Source of the DNA: CAVQEG01 sp963711465
Lineage (GTDB): Bacteria; Bacteroidota; Ignavibacteria; OLB7
DNA length: 64,000 nt
Direction of reading: 5' to 3'
Assembly (NCBI GenBank): GCA_963711465.1
Contig: CAVQEG010000001.1
Coordinates: 1,550,001-1,614,000, forward strand
Within the stretch, counting starts at the first letter, position 1. The number at the start of each line of letters is the position of its first letter. The notes under the pieces were generated by a model, which made no database searches, was not told the origin of the DNA, and saw only the letters and a program-made list of their open reading frames with translations. Shown piece after piece: positions 1 through 8,884 of this stretch. The position numbers and the translations under genes were made by a program.

Positions 1-1455
1 ATGCTCGGTATCGGGTTCTTCTTCATGCGACGCAACGAGAGCGTCGAAGACTACTATGTAGGCGGCAGAAACATTGGCAGCTGGCACGTGGGATTGTCGG
101 TCGTGGCGACCGATGTGGGCGGCGGATTCTCGATCGGCCTGGGCGGTCTTGGCTTCACGATGGGAATCAGCGGGTCGTGGATGCTCTTCACCGGCCTCAT
201 CGGTGCCTGGCTCAGTGCGGTGATTCTCATCCCGCGCGTCAAGGACAATCCCGCATTCAACGACTGCCTCACCTTCCCTGACATCTTTCGCCATTTCTAT
301 GACGGCCGGGTGGCGATTCTCGCCGGGCTGATTTCCGGCATCGGATACCTCGGCTTCACCGCCGCGCAGATCCTTGCAGGGGCGAAGCTCGCCAGCGGTA
401 CCATCGACGGGCTCAGCACCCCCATCGCCCTGCTGATCATGGGCGTCGTGGTGGTTGCCTACACCGCGCTCGGCGGCCTCAAGGCGGTGATCTACACCGA
501 TACGATCCAGTGGATCGTACTCATGGTGGGACTCGTCTTCATCGGCCTGCCGATCGGCTACTTCGCCATCGGCGGCTACGACGCGATCTCCGCCACCCTT
601 CCGGCGAAGTTCCTCTCCTTCGGCAACCTCACATGGCAGCAGGTGATCTACTGGACGGTCACGATCATACCGATCTGGTTCATTGCCATGACGCTCTACC
701 AGCGCATCTACGCCTGCCGGGACACGAAGTCCGCACGCAAGGCGTGGTTCATCGCCGGACTGTTCGAGTGGCCGGTGATGGCGATGATGGGCGTGCTGCT
801 GGGACTCTTCGCCCGCGTGGCCGCCGAGCAGGGCATGTTCGCCTCGGTCGCCGGTGCGGGCACGCTCGATCCGGAGACGGGGCTTCCGCTGCTGCTGCGG
901 ACGATCCTGCCGGTCGGGCTCACGGGCCTGATGCTCTCGTCCTACTTCTCGGCGATACTCTCGACGGCCGACAGTTGTCTGATGGCCGCCTCGGGCAATT
1001 TCGTCTCGGACATCATCAACCGTTTCATTCGCATCGACTCGAACACCGACCGCTACCTGCGCTTCAGCCAGATCGCGACGCTCGCCCTCGGAGCGATCTC
1101 CCTGCTGCTGGCCTGGCGGATGACCAGCGTGCTCGATCTGATGCTCGAGTCGTATTCATTCATGGTCTCCGGACTGCTGGTGCCGGTCATCGGCGCGTTC
1201 TTCTGGAACAGATCCACCGCCACCGCGGCGCTCTGGTCGATGCTCGTCGGCGGTACGACCACCGTCGCGCTGAGCGTCCTCTCCGGCACCCTCGTCTTTG
1301 CAACGCCGCCGCTGACGATGCCGTTCGGACTCGATCCGAACATCTACGGCATCGCGGCCTCGGCTCTCGTATTCGTTACGCTCTCACTGTCGTCGCCAAA
1401 CGTGGAGGAACCGATTCCCGATGATTACCTACAGCACGATACACCCGCAGGATGA
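1..1455 (+). CDS. Sodium:solute symporter (SSS family), 5' end probably outside the window
   Basis: Predicted inner-membrane Na+-coupled symporter. The visible 484 residues are almost wholly hydrophobic segments, with the family hallmark EDYYVGGRNIGSW at residues 16-28, which in SSS proteins follows the first membrane helix. Only about 15 residues precede it here, so most of helix 1 is missing; the first codon happens to be ATG, but the true start is probably upstream of the window. A Ser/Thr-rich stretch near residues 310-325 (SSYFSAILSTADS) matches the conserved SSS region around the Na2 site. The 3' end overlaps the next gene by 35 bp, and the three downstream genes suggest an amino acid, N-acyl amino acid or small peptide as substrate. 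The substrate itself cannot be read from the sequence. Confidence 0.88.
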   Translation: MLGIGFFFMRRNESVEDYYVGGRNIGSWHVGLSVVATDVGGGFSIGLGGLGFTMGISGSWMLFTGLIGAWLSAVILIPRVKDNPAFNDCLTFPDIFRHFYDGRVAILAGLISGIGYLGFTAAQILAGAKLASGTIDGLSTPIALLIMGVVVVAYTALGGLKAVIYTDTIQWIVLMVGLVFIGLPIGYFAIGGYDAISATLPAKFLSFGNLTWQQVIYWTVTIIPIWFIAMTLYQRIYACRDTKSARKAWFIAGLFEWPVMAMMGVLLGLFARVAAEQGMFASVAGAGTLDPETGLPLLLRTILPVGLTGLMLSSYFSAILSTADSCLMAASGNFVSDIINRFIRIDSNTDRYLRFSQIATLALGAISLLLAWRMTSVLDLMLESYSFMVSGLLVPVIGAFFWNRSTATAALWSMLVGGTTTVALSVLSGTLVFATPPLTMPFGLDPNIYGIAASALVFVTLSLSSPNVEEPIPDDYLQHDTPAG

Positions 1456-1879
1456 GCCCGATGATACCCTGCGCGGGGAGATCGCCAACTTCCTCTTTGA
1501 GCACCTGGAGCAGTACGGCGACAGACGTGAGGACATTCTGCGTTGTCTCGACTACGCGTTCAGTGATTCGAAGGAGAAGGGTGGATTCGCACTCCTGGCG
1601 CGCGACAGCGATCGCGACGACGCGATCATCGGCGCGGTCATCATCAACCGCACGGGCATGGGAGGGTACATCCCCGAGAACATCCTGGTCTATATCGCCA
1701 CGCACGGCGGCTACCGCGGTCAGGGCGTCGGCAAGGAGCTGATGCAGCGCACGATCGACGCCGCAACGGGCGACATCGCCCTGCATGTGGAACCGGACAA
1801 CCCTGCGCGGTTCCTCTACGAGAAGTTCGGCTTCACCAACAAGTACCTCGAGATGCGCTACAAGCGCGCGGGGGCGTAA
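1421..1879 (+). CDS. GNAT-family N-acetyltransferase
   Basis: Small (152 aa) cytoplasmic acetyltransferase. The acetyl-CoA pyrophosphate-binding motif A is clear at residues 98-106 (YRGQGVGKE, the Q/R-x-x-G-x-G/A pattern), preceded by a central beta strand (ILVYIATH) and followed by the C-terminal segment NPARFLYEKFGF, the usual wedge and motif B. It starts inside the symporter gene and ends 2 nt before the racemase gene, so the three are co-transcribed and probably translationally coupled. Given the racemase and the M20 deacylase downstream, it may acetylate an amino acid or diamino acid; that is inferred from context only. The acceptor is unknown. Confidence 0.85.
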   Translation: MITYSTIHPQDEPDDTLRGEIANFLFEHLEQYGDRREDILRCLDYAFSDSKEKGGFALLARDSDRDDAIIGAVIINRTGMGGYIPENILVYIATHGGYRGQGVGKELMQRTIDAATGDIALHVEPDNPARFLYEKFGFTNKYLEMRYKRAGA

Positions 1880-1881
1880 TC

Positions 1882-2952
1882 ATGGCCACCATCAAACTCT
1901 ACCGGAACCGCCTGCGGCACAACTATGAGTTCCTCGACAGGCTGTTCACCGAACACGGCATCGACTGGGGAGTGGTGACGAAGCTGCTGTGCGGCAACCG
2001 GGAGTTCATCGCCGAGGTGATCGCCCTTGGCGTCCGCGAGATCCACGATTCGCGTGTGAGCAATCTCGCCACGGTCAAGGAGCTTGCTCCGAACGTGCAG
2101 ACGGTCTACATCAAGCCGCCGCCGCAGCGTATCATCCCGGACATCATCCGCTACGCCGACGTCAGTCTCAATACCGAGTACTCGACCATTCAGGCACTTT
2201 CGGAGGAAGCCGTCCGCCAGGATCGGCCGCACAAGGTGCTCATCATGATCGAGATGGGAGATCTCCGCGAAGGCGTCATGGGAGATCGCCTGATCGACTT
2301 CTACGAAAAGGTGTTCGAGCTACCCAACATCGAAATCGTGGGACTCGGCACCAATCTCAACTGTCTGCATGGCGTGATGCCGACGCAGGACAAGCTGGTG
2401 CAGCTGGCACTCTACAAGCAGCTGATCGAAGTCAAATTCAACAAGAAGATCCCGTGGATTTCCGGCGGAACGTCGGTGACGATTCCGCTGGTCTACAAGC
2501 ATCAGATCCCGGCGAGCTGCAACCACTTCCGCGTCGGCGAGACGCTCTTCTTCGGCATCGATCTGTTCACCGGCAAGACGATCGACGGGATGGAACCCCA
2601 CGTGTTCGAGCTGCAGGCGGAGATCATCGAAATGACCGAGAAGCCGGTGGTGCCAATCGGACCGCTTGGCGTCAACCCGAGCGGTGAGACCTTCGAGATC
2701 GAGGAGAGTCAATACGGGCGGACCAGCTGGCGTGCCATTCTCGATGTGGGACTGCTCGACATCCATCCGGACTTCATGTCGCCCGCCGACGACGAGATCG
2801 AGTACGTGGGCGCCAGTTCCGACATGCTCATCTACGATCTCGGCGACAACGAGCCGCAGTACAAGGTCGGCGACCTGATCACGTTCAACCTCAAATACAT
2901 GGGCGCGCTGCGCCTGTTGAATTCTGACTACATCGACAAGAAGGTGGTGTAG
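1882..2952 (+). CDS. PLP-dependent alanine/ornithine-type racemase
   Basis: Cytoplasmic PLP enzyme of the fold-III alanine racemase N-terminal-domain family (356 aa). The strand VVTKLLCGN at residues 31-39 carries the probable Schiff-base lysine (K34), corresponding to VVKANAYG in alanine racemase. A phosphate-binding SGGTS segment lies near residue 195 and an RVGE(T)LFFG segment near 220. The length, the N-terminal IKLYRNRLRHNYEFL and the lack of a typical Alr C-terminal domain resemble the ornithine-racemase-like group rather than cell-wall Alr. It starts 2 nt after the GNAT gene and is followed 30 nt later by an M20 amidohydrolase, which fits racemisation of an amino acid released by deacylation. 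Substrate (ornithine, alanine or other) is not resolved. Confidence 0.85.
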   Translation: MATIKLYRNRLRHNYEFLDRLFTEHGIDWGVVTKLLCGNREFIAEVIALGVREIHDSRVSNLATVKELAPNVQTVYIKPPPQRIIPDIIRYADVSLNTEYSTIQALSEEAVRQDRPHKVLIMIEMGDLREGVMGDRLIDFYEKVFELPNIEIVGLGTNLNCLHGVMPTQDKLVQLALYKQLIEVKFNKKIPWISGGTSVTIPLVYKHQIPASCNHFRVGETLFFGIDLFTGKTIDGMEPHVFELQAEIIEMTEKPVVPIGPLGVNPSGETFEIEESQYGRTSWRAILDVGLLDIHPDFMSPADDEIEYVGASSDMLIYDLGDNEPQYKVGDLITFNLKYMGALRLLNSDYIDKKVV

Positions 2953-2982
2953 CGCCCTCACGGCGATCGACCGGATTCCCTA

Positions 2983-4149
2983 ATGACCCCTGACCAGGAA
3001 ACGCTGGCCCGCGTCGTGGCGCTGCGCCACGAACTGCATCGCTACCCGGAGCTTTCCGGACAGGAGCTCGACACCGCGGGGCGCATCCATACCTTTCTCG
3101 ACAGCTTCAGTCCGTCGGAGGTCATCACCGGACTCGGCGGCTACGGCGTCGCCGCCGTCTGGGAGGGTGAGGAGAGCGGTCCGACCACGATGGTCCGCTG
3201 CGAACTCGACGCACTGCCGATCACCGAGAACATTCCGCTGGAATACCAGTCGGTCAACTACGGCGTCTCACACAAATGCGGCCACGACGGGCACATGAGC
3301 ATCGTCGCGGGACTGGCGCCGATGCTCTCGCGGTCATCGATCGTGCGTGGCAAGGTGGCGCTGCTGTTTCAGCCGGCCGAAGAGACCGGCGAGGGAGCCG
3401 CCCGCGTGGTCGATGCGCTTCCGTACCACCCGAGGATCGTTCCCGATTCGGTCTACGCGCTGCACAACATGCCCGGCTACGATCACGGCACGATCATTCT
3501 CCGTGATGACGTGTTCGCCGCAGGCAGCCGAGGCATGACCGTTCAGCTGATTGGAGAGACCGCCCACGCCGCACACCCGGAAGCAGCACGCAGCCCGGCC
3601 TTCGCCATGGCCGAGATCATTCAGGCGCTGGATCATCTCTCCAAGCAGCGCGGCATCCTCTACAAGGATTTCTACCTGATCACCATCGTTCACGCCCGCC
3701 TCGGAGAGCGCGCCTTCGGCGTCACCCCCGGCTTCGCCGAGGTGATGGCCACGTTCCGCTCATTCAACGACAAGCTGATCGGAACGCTCACCGATCGCGC
3801 CGAGAGCTCCGTCGCCGAAATCGCCGCGCGGCACGGACTGGAGCATTCGGTCTCCTACTCCGAGGTCTTCCCCGCGACCGTCAACCACCCCGAGTCGGTC
3901 GACGTGCTCCGCCGAGCCGCAGCCGAGGCCGAACTTCCCGTCGTCCAACCGGAGCAGCCGGTCCGTTGGTCGGAGGATTTCGGACACCTGCTGCAGCAGT
4001 ACTCCGGCGCGATCTTCGGTCTCGGATCGGGTCTCGATCAGCTGCAGCTGCACCACTCCGGCTACGACTTCCCCGACCGGATCATCGCCCCCGGTATCGA
4101 GATGTTTTCCAACGTGATCGGCGAGATCAACGGCTGGCACGGCGGATGA
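2983..4149 (+). CDS. M20D-family metallo-amidohydrolase (N-acyl amino acid deacylase type)
   Basis: 388-residue metallopeptidase-fold amidohydrolase, cytoplasmic (no signal peptide). The family signature CGHDGH is at residues 99-104 and the catalytic PAEETGEG stretch at 131-138, as in hippurate hydrolases, IAA-amino-acid hydrolases and N-acetyldiaminopimelate deacetylases. The N-terminal LRHELHRYPELSGQE is also typical. It most likely removes an acyl group from an N-acyl amino acid. It is the last gene of the symporter-GNAT-racemase-deacylase set. After it come 165 bp without a convincing gene, then a lipoprotein gene with its own ribosome-binding site, so the operon probably ends here. Confidence 0.87.
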   Translation: MTPDQETLARVVALRHELHRYPELSGQELDTAGRIHTFLDSFSPSEVITGLGGYGVAAVWEGEESGPTTMVRCELDALPITENIPLEYQSVNYGVSHKCGHDGHMSIVAGLAPMLSRSSIVRGKVALLFQPAEETGEGAARVVDALPYHPRIVPDSVYALHNMPGYDHGTIILRDDVFAAGSRGMTVQLIGETAHAAHPEAARSPAFAMAEIIQALDHLSKQRGILYKDFYLITIVHARLGERAFGVTPGFAEVMATFRSFNDKLIGTLTDRAESSVAEIAARHGLEHSVSYSEVFPATVNHPESVDVLRRAAAEAELPVVQPEQPVRWSEDFGHLLQQYSGAIFGLGSGLDQLQLHHSGYDFPDRIIAPGIEMFSNVIGEINGWHGG

Positions 4150-4314
4150 ACCGATCGTCAGCCGAATTGCGGCGACTGCGACATTGACCACCTCCATTGA
4201 GTCTCTCCCTGTACACGCCCTCTCCTGCGCTGCCGGCAGCGGACTTGCGAGAGGCGATCATTCCCATGAACCATCATGCGCACCAACGCGTGCGCCCGTG
4301 GAGGAGATCGCCGT

Positions 4315-5133
4315 ATGAAGTCATTGCTGCTCGCCGCCGTCCTGCTGGGCGGCCTGGTGCTCTCCGGATGCGAGGGCGCCGTCTTCGGTACCAGAGACCG
4401 TGGGTCGAACCCGCTCGAACGCGATCCCCATAAGTCCAAGGTGCTCGTCGGACCGTCCGCCGGCTTCAGTCGGAACTTCCATTCGGGCGGCTTTAAGACC
4501 ATCGACGATCCGCTCTGTGGGGAATTCAGAAACGGAGCAGGAAGCGGATACGCCCTCGGATTCTCCGCCGAATACCCGGTCCGACCGTCGCTCAGTGTCA
4601 TCGCGCGCGTCAGTTTCGAACAGCGACCCGGCAGCTTCCGCCAGGAGCTCGCCGAGGCCGACGTGATTCCCACCGGTGCCGAACAGGCGCTGCCTGAGCG
4701 CATCGCCGTTACCTCGTCCATCTCCTATTCGCTGGCGGACCTCGATCTGCAGATCCGACAGGGCCTCGTTCGCCTGGGCAGAACCACCCTCGGCGTCGCA
4801 GCCGGAATCTCGGGTGCAATCGTGGTCGGTGGCGACAACAGCCAGATGGAACGCCTCGAGACACCGGAGAACGCCCGGTTGATCAATCCGTACGATTTCC
4901 CGAGCGATCCGTCCGGCCGCGCGCTGACACTCTATGACGGACCGATCCCGGGACGCAACCAGTGGCGCGCCTCGCTGCAGGCCGGCGTCGTCGGCGAAGT
5001 CCCGCTCTTCGACGACGCCTGGTTGCTCTCCCCCGGCCTGTACTACGATTTCGGCGTCACCGATGTGACGGGGCTCGAGTCGTGGCAGCTCAATTCGATC
5101 ATCGTCATGGTCGATCTGCGCCACGCGTTCTGA
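4315..5133 (+). CDS. Lipoprotein, predicted outer-membrane beta-barrel
   Basis: 272-residue lipoprotein. The signal peptide begins MKSLLLAAVLLGG and ends in a lipobox LSGC (Cys at residue 19). This start was chosen over an in-frame upstream ATG because it gives a canonical lipoprotein signal and has GGAGGA about 9 nt upstream. The body shows alternating-hydrophobic strands and closes with an aromatic C-terminus (VDLRHAF), as in proteins inserted by the Bam machinery. I do not recognise the family; it resembles Bacteroidota outer-membrane beta-barrel or porin-family proteins in general pattern only. A strong hairpin lies 100 bp downstream. Confidence 0.75.
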   Translation: MKSLLLAAVLLGGLVLSGCEGAVFGTRDRGSNPLERDPHKSKVLVGPSAGFSRNFHSGGFKTIDDPLCGEFRNGAGSGYALGFSAEYPVRPSLSVIARVSFEQRPGSFRQELAEADVIPTGAEQALPERIAVTSSISYSLADLDLQIRQGLVRLGRTTLGVAAGISGAIVVGGDNSQMERLETPENARLINPYDFPSDPSGRALTLYDGPIPGRNQWRASLQAGVVGEVPLFDDAWLLSPGLYYDFGVTDVTGLESWQLNSIIVMVDLRHAF

Positions 5134-5230
5134 GACGCGAATGAAAATTCCGTCGGCGTCGATCGCCGCGACCGAAACGGCTTCCGGGGGGTTGACACAG
5201 TTTCGGACGCGTACGACGCCGACTTCATCC

Positions 5231-5258
5231 AGGGCTCCGGACCTCGTTCCGGAGCCCT
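5231..5258 (+). terminator. Perfect 10-bp hairpin, probable terminator
   Basis: AGGGCTCCGG and CCGGAGCCCT form a perfect 10-bp stem with an 8-nt loop, 98 bp after the lipoprotein stop. The following bases (TCGTGTATC) are not a strict U-tract, so termination may be partial. The hairpin lies upstream of the carboxypeptidase signal peptide, supporting the later start for that gene. Confidence 0.6.
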
Positions 5259-5302
5259 TCGTGTATCACAGCCACCACACGGCACGGCCGGCGGCCAGTG
5301 CC

Positions 5303-5310
5303 TATATTTC
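5303..5310 (+). promoter_or_regulatory. Possible -7 element TATATTTC before the carboxypeptidase gene
   Basis: TATATTTC is one base from the Bacteroidota -7 consensus TAnnTTTG and lies 58 bp before the chosen ATG at 5369, after the terminator hairpin. No clear TTG at -33 is present, so the call is weak. Confidence 0.35.
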
Positions 5311-5368
5311 AGGCTGCTCATTCTCCGGCACCGGCCGGTCACTGAACCCACATCCGTCGCTGCACGCC

Positions 5369-6631
5369 ATGCAACCGCCCATCCCGCTCCGTCTTCGCGG
5401 CACGCTCGTCTTTCTGCTCATGCTCCTCGGTGCGGCGTCGGCCCGTGCCCAGACGCCCGTCGCCTCGCACCAACTGGTGGGACCCTCGGCATGGTATTCC
5501 GACTATCGTCCATGGATCCACGCTGTCGACACGCTCCCGTGGCTGCGCATGACGTCCGGAAACTGGGGGTACGGCTACGTCGACCTGCTCACCGATCTGG
5601 TCGGCTGGTCGCAGAGCCCGTACGTCACCATCGACTCGATCGGAGCGTCGGTGCAGAATCGCGCCCTGTGGCAGTTGCGAATCACCGGGACCACGCCGCC
5701 GATCGTCCCGCGCAGAATCATTCACATTCATGCGCGAACGCATCCGGACGAACCGCAGGGATCCTACGTCACCAATGAAATCATCTCGATCCTCCTGTCG
5801 GATTCCCCGACGGCCCGCACCCTCCGCGACCGCGCCGTCTTCTACATCGTCCCCATGTACAATCCCGACGGCGTGGAGCTTGGATTCGGCCGCGAGAACG
5901 CCAACGGGCTGGATCTGGAACGACAGTGGGACAAGGATCCGATTCAGCCCGAGGCCGGTGCGCTGCGCGAGGAATACAAGCGGTTGATGAACGGCGGCCA
6001 GCCGATCGACATCGCGCTCAACATGCACTCGGCCATCGCATGCCGCCGCTACTTCGTCTACCACGATCCGACCGGTACCTCCGCGGACTACTCCGCCGAC
6101 GAGCAGCGGTTCATCGGCGACGTGCGATCGCACTGGCCCGAGGGAATCGAACCGTGGAGCTACAACGTCACCTGGGTCGACGACACGCCCACACACTTCC
6201 CCGAGAGCTGGTTCTGGTTCACCTACGGTGACCGCGTCCTGGCGCTGACCTATGAGGACATGAACTGCAGCGCAAACGGCGACTACCACCGAACGGCCGA
6301 GGCGATCCTCGACGGAATCATCGACTACCTCGATCTCAATGCCCCGGCCGGTGTCGATGCCGATCTCGCGGCTGACCTGTCGCTCGAGCAGAGCGTCCCG
6401 AATCCGTCGCACCACGCGACGACCATCGGGTTCTCGATTCCGTCGGCCGGAATTGTGTCGGTGCAGGTGTTCAATTCCGCCGGCGAACGGGTCACCACGC
6501 TGCTGGACGGGCCAGAGACCGCGGGCCGTCACCAGTTGCGGTGGCAGGTGGATGATCTGCCGCCCGGCATCTACGTCTGTCGGCTTCGATTCGGCAACCG
6601 CGCGACGTCCCGCACACTGGTGGTCGAGTAG
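5369..6631 (+). CDS. Secreted M14 zinc carboxypeptidase with T9SS sorting domain
   Basis: 420-residue exported metallocarboxypeptidase. It starts with a signal peptide (MQPPIPLRLRGTLVFLLMLL, cleavage near ARAQ). The peptidase domain has HARTHPDEPQGS, the H-x-x-E-type zinc site of M14 enzymes, then NPDGVELG and a later LNMHSA with the third zinc-binding histidine. The last ~80 residues (from LEQSVPNPSHH to TLVVE) are a T9SS type A sorting domain, so the enzyme is predicted to cross the outer membrane by T9SS and act at the cell surface. An open frame extends upstream to 5141, but it would run through the 5231 hairpin and lacks a signal, so the later start is preferred. The Big_5 lipoprotein gene follows after 7 nt. 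Confidence 0.85.
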   Translation: MQPPIPLRLRGTLVFLLMLLGAASARAQTPVASHQLVGPSAWYSDYRPWIHAVDTLPWLRMTSGNWGYGYVDLLTDLVGWSQSPYVTIDSIGASVQNRALWQLRITGTTPPIVPRRIIHIHARTHPDEPQGSYVTNEIISILLSDSPTARTLRDRAVFYIVPMYNPDGVELGFGRENANGLDLERQWDKDPIQPEAGALREEYKRLMNGGQPIDIALNMHSAIACRRYFVYHDPTGTSADYSADEQRFIGDVRSHWPEGIEPWSYNVTWVDDTPTHFPESWFWFTYGDRVLALTYEDMNCSANGDYHRTAEAILDGIIDYLDLNAPAGVDADLAADLSLEQSVPNPSHHATTIGFSIPSAGIVSVQVFNSAGERVTTLLDGPETAGRHQLRWQVDDLPPGIYVCRLRFGNRATSRTLVVE

Positions 6632-6638
6632 TCACCGA

Positions 6639-8342
6639 ATGGGAATCAATGCGCGCTTCGTCTCGATTGTCGTCGGCCTGTGTGTCTGCATGCTGCTGAA
6701 CGCCTGTGCCCACGGCGTCGAGATTGCCCCGCCTGGCGGTCCGCCGGACACCACCGCACCGAGCGTCGTCTCGAGCTTCCCGACCAGTGACGCCGTTCGC
6801 GTGACGACCGACGAAGTCGTGATCACCTTCGACGAACCGATCGCTCCCCGAAGCGCCATCGATCAGGTGGTCGTCACGCCGATCCCCGACGAGCAGCCGG
6901 AGGTGAGCGTCTCCTCCGACCAGGTCTCAGTCGACTTCGCCAGTCCGCTCGAGTCGGATCGGACCTACGTGGTAACGCTCGGCGCCGGGTTCACCGACCT
7001 CGACGGGAATCGCCTCGGTCATCCCTTCGCCGTCCGCTTCTCCACCGGCGCGACGATCGACTCCGGAACGGTGTCCGGCGGCGTGCTCGACGTCGCCAGC
7101 CGCGACGCCTTCGTCTTCGCGTGGCGCATCCCTCGGTCGAATCCCACCTACGCCGACACACTCGATCCGACGACCACACGCCCGGAGTACATCGCACCGG
7201 TGGGCGACAACGGCGCGTGGACCCTCGAGGCGCTTCCGCCGGGACACTACCGGCTCGTCGGCGTCACCGACGAGTACCGCAATCGCCGCATCGATCCCGG
7301 AGTCGATGCCTATGCTGTGGCCGAACGTGAAGCGGACGTCGACACGGCCTACACTCCGGTCAGGGGCATCATGATGCGACTGCCGCCGGCGCCGGCCGAC
7401 GTCGCCGCCCCGATTCTGCTTGGTGCTTCACCCGTCAATGCGACACGGACGGCACTCCGATTCAGCGAACCGATCGACGCGCGGGATGCACAATCGCGGA
7501 ATGTGTCCCTGAAGATTCCGACGGGATCGGTGGAGGTGAACCAGGCGTGGAGGTCTCCCTCGAATGCGGCTATCCTGCTCGTCTCGCACGCAATGATTGC
7601 CGAGGGAACCGACGTGAGCGTCAGCGTTCGCGACGTCCGCGACACGGTGGGGCATGTGGTTCCCGACAGTGCGTCGAGGGCGACGTTCACCGCCGTTTCC
7701 GAACCCGACACGGTCGCACCCGAACTGGAGCTGCGCGGCTTCGACGCGCTGCGTGGGATCGCACCGGGCGACACACTCGTGGTCGCCTTCGACGAGGCCG
7801 TGCGGGCGTCGGAGCCCGCCGACGCCGTCACCATCACCGACACGGTCGGCACGACCGTTCGACTCACCCTCGCACGTCTCTCGCCCGCGACGTTCGTCGC
7901 GCGGGCGCCCGATACGTTGCCGCAGTTCCGCGGACCGCACCTGGGGATTCGCCTGAGCAGCTTCGTCGACGACGCCGGCAATTCGACCGATACGATCGCC
8001 CGCATACCGATCCGAGTGGCGCCGGCACGACAGAGCGGAACGCTCGAGGGATCGATCGTCGACACCGCCGCCCCGTCCGCGGGCCACGTGGTCGTGGCCC
8101 GCGACGTCGCTACCGGTCGGGTCTATCGCCGGAAGGAGCTTCCTGCCGGAGGGTGGCGCTTCGATGCCCTTCCCGAAGGTGAGTATGTCGTCTATGCGTT
8201 CCGAGATCGTGATGGTGATGGCGAGTACGACTACGGGTCGCTCAAGCCCTTCCGCAGCGCCGAGGCGTTCGCCGGCTGGCGCGGAACGGTGCGCGTGCGA
8301 CCGCGATGGACCACCGACAAGGTGAATCTCACATTCCCGTAG
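6639..8342 (+). CDS. Lipoprotein with Big_5 (bacterial Ig-like) domain
   Basis: 567-residue lipoprotein. The signal peptide (from MGINARFVSIVVG) ends in a lipobox LNAC near residue 24, and the mature protein opens with APPGGPPDTTAPSVVSS, the hallmark of Bacteroidota lipoproteins with a Big_5 Ig-like domain. Several beta-sandwich repeats follow (residues ~35-135, ~235-330 and ~330-430), each with a VTFDEPI or RFSEPI-type strand. The C-terminal ~90 residues resemble a carboxypeptidase-regulatory-like domain (LPEGEYVVYAFRDRDGDGEYDYG). Probable cell-surface or periplasmic role; exact function unknown. It starts 7 nt after the carboxypeptidase gene and is probably in its operon. Confidence 0.8.
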   Translation: MGINARFVSIVVGLCVCMLLNACAHGVEIAPPGGPPDTTAPSVVSSFPTSDAVRVTTDEVVITFDEPIAPRSAIDQVVVTPIPDEQPEVSVSSDQVSVDFASPLESDRTYVVTLGAGFTDLDGNRLGHPFAVRFSTGATIDSGTVSGGVLDVASRDAFVFAWRIPRSNPTYADTLDPTTTRPEYIAPVGDNGAWTLEALPPGHYRLVGVTDEYRNRRIDPGVDAYAVAEREADVDTAYTPVRGIMMRLPPAPADVAAPILLGASPVNATRTALRFSEPIDARDAQSRNVSLKIPTGSVEVNQAWRSPSNAAILLVSHAMIAEGTDVSVSVRDVRDTVGHVVPDSASRATFTAVSEPDTVAPELELRGFDALRGIAPGDTLVVAFDEAVRASEPADAVTITDTVGTTVRLTLARLSPATFVARAPDTLPQFRGPHLGIRLSSFVDDAGNSTDTIARIPIRVAPARQSGTLEGSIVDTAAPSAGHVVVARDVATGRVYRRKELPAGGWRFDALPEGEYVVYAFRDRDGDGEYDYGSLKPFRSAEAFAGWRGTVRVRPRWTTDKVNLTFP

Positions 8343-8353
8343 TTGCCGGTGCT

Positions 8354-8884
8354 TCAGTCCTCGGACTCCCCCTCTTCGCCGAAGAACTTCAGCCAGTCAT
8401 CGAGGTCCTCGTCCTGCACGTCGGGCTTCTCGGATCGTTCCCGCAGTTCGTCGAGTCGATGCGGGCTGATTCGGGGGCGGGCGGATTCCTCTTCGTCACG
8501 TTCGGTGAGAATCAATGAGAGATCCGAGACCAGCCGGGACGACGGAATTGATTCGGCCAGATTCATCCGTGCGTTCACGCCCACTGCGCGATCGCTGGTG
8601 ACGACGATGAACCGCTGTCCGACCCTGCGCACCTGATCGGCGATGACGGCGTCGGCCGATCGCGTGCCGCTGAAGAGTACTTTCACCAGTGGCACGGCCG
8701 GGTAGGCCTCGACGACGCCGTCGAACACCACGGTGCAGTCGCATCCATTGCGCGCGGCATACGTGCCGAGGGCGCGAATGAGATCCGAGCGCGCGCGTTC
8801 GATTCCGAATGCGCGGGCGGCGCGCGTCAGGTCCTCCGATGCGTGGAGCACGTTGTAGCCGTCGACGAGCAGCGTTCGCCTCAC
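8354..8884 (-). CDS. NYN-domain (YacP-like) putative RNA-processing protein
   Basis: 176-residue cytoplasmic protein beginning MRRTLLVDGYNVLHA, the characteristic start of YacP/NYN-domain PIN-like nucleases. Acidic residues expected at the metal site are visible: D8 in VDGYN, D in VVFDG, D in GTRSADAVIAD, and D in VVTSDRAV. The C-terminal tail is very acidic (DEDLDDWLKFF). Translation starts at GTG, whose bases overlap the stop codon of the upstream aminopeptidase gene (GTGA, 8881-8884), so the two are translationally coupled. It converges on the Big_5 lipoprotein gene with 11 bp between stops. Confidence 0.8.
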   Translation of the reverse strand: MRRTLLVDGYNVLHASEDLTRAARAFGIERARSDLIRALGTYAARNGCDCTVVFDGVVEAYPAVPLVKVLFSGTRSADAVIADQVRRVGQRFIVVTSDRAVGVNARMNLAESIPSSRLVSDLSLILTERDEEESARPRISPHRLDELRERSEKPDVQDEDLDDWLKFFGEEGESED

